From Sphingobacteriales bacterium UTBCD1 (lineage in GTDB: Bacteria > Bacteroidota > Bacteroidia > Chitinophagales > Chitinophagaceae), in contig MWTC01000021.1 in NCBI GenBank assembly GCA_002066995.1, positions 37,361-101,360 on the forward strand: a stretch of DNA of 64,000 nt, given 5' to 3'. Each line of letters starts with the position of its first letter. Position 1 is the stretch's first letter. The notes beneath the pieces were generated by a model. That model was given only the letters and a program-made list of their open reading frames with translations. It was not told where the DNA came from and did not search any database. Shown one piece after another: positions 63,951 through 64,000 of the stretch. Made by a program: the position numbers and the translations under genes.

Positions 63951-64000
63951 GTAAGGATTTAATCCCGGCCGTTAGCGTCGGGGTGAAATCCCTGCGAACG
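63866..64000. repeat. Perfect 56-bp tandem repeat, 2.4 copies, continuing beyond window
   Basis: Copies start at 63866, 63922 and 63978 (the last is cut by the window edge), and the bases I can compare are identical. Each copy contains GTGAAATCCCTGCGAACGG, which in one frame encodes VKSLRTE-stop, the normal tail of the permease it overlaps. Each copy also has complementary segments GGATTTAATCCCGGC and GTCGGGGTGAAATCC that can fold into a hairpin. As 56 is not a multiple of three, successive copies are read in different frames. The full length of the array is unknown. Confidence 0.9.

Noticed and set aside
1..64000. tRNA/rRNA genes, CRISPR arrays, intact insertion sequences, phage genes
   Set aside because: I looked for their typical patterns (cloverleaf ends, regular spacer repeats, transposase motifs) and saw none.

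Overview
The window comes from a Bacteroidota genome, most likely a Chitinophagaceae-like soil or freshwater glycan degrader. This is inferred from a SusC/SusD pair, a second TonB-dependent receptor, lipoproteins with a Cys-Lys/Cys-Asn start, many Tat-exported sugar enzymes, a FucP symporter, LutABC and FtsX-like permeases of the Bacteroidota type. The DNA is AT-rich up to about 55 kb and visibly richer in GC after that. I see no tRNA, rRNA, CRISPR array or intact insertion sequence.

Layout. (i) 1-2.4 kb: the end of a beta-helix protein gene running off the left edge, then a decayed second beta-helix gene. (ii) 2.4-8.2 kb, minus strand: SusC, SusD and a DUF4397-like lipoprotein. (iii) 8.9-10.5 kb, plus strand: a membrane-anchored amidase. 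(iv) 10.7-25.4 kb, minus strand: a 14-gene run of exported aminotransferase, two ceramidase-like hydrolases, two amidohydrolases, a kelch protein, ThuA-like protein, sodium/solute symporter, Gfo/Idh/MocA dehydrogenase, SGNH hydrolase, sugar isomerase-like protein and a divergent Nramp transporter. (v) 25.8-37.2 kb, minus strand: FGGY kinase, 2-hydroxyacid dehydrogenase, Gfo/Idh/MocA-like lipoprotein, HiPIP, NagA, DUF7133-like propeller, M55 peptidase, GH20 hexosaminidase and a truncated acyltransferase. (vi) 37.4-44.4 kb, minus strand: TonB receptor, LacI-type regulator, M20 deacylase, DHDPS/NAL-family lyase and an epimerase-like dehydrogenase. (vii) 44.7-48 kb, minus strand: NagB, another Gfo/Idh/MocA protein and a propeller protein. 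(viii) 48.3-56 kb: FucP, three SDR dehydrogenases, LutABC and a FAH-family hydrolase, which fit non-phosphorylating L-fucose oxidation to pyruvate plus lactate. (ix) 56.3-64 kb: a sensor kinase/sigma-54 activator pair divergent from a HlyD-MacB-type efflux operon, whose last gene runs into a perfect 56-bp tandem repeat.

How it fits together. Six copies of a near-palindromic motif (consensus TTCGTGTACGTACACGAA) sit in front of the six transcription units of regions ii-vii, one of them shared with the fucose operon. The only LacI-family gene in the window lies in the middle. The simplest reading is one LacI-controlled regulon of about 45 kb for import and stepwise breakdown of an amide-rich glycan containing N-acetylglucosamine and probably fucose. 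Many steps appear to take place in the periplasm using enzymes exported already folded through Tat. The substrate is not identifiable from sequence alone.
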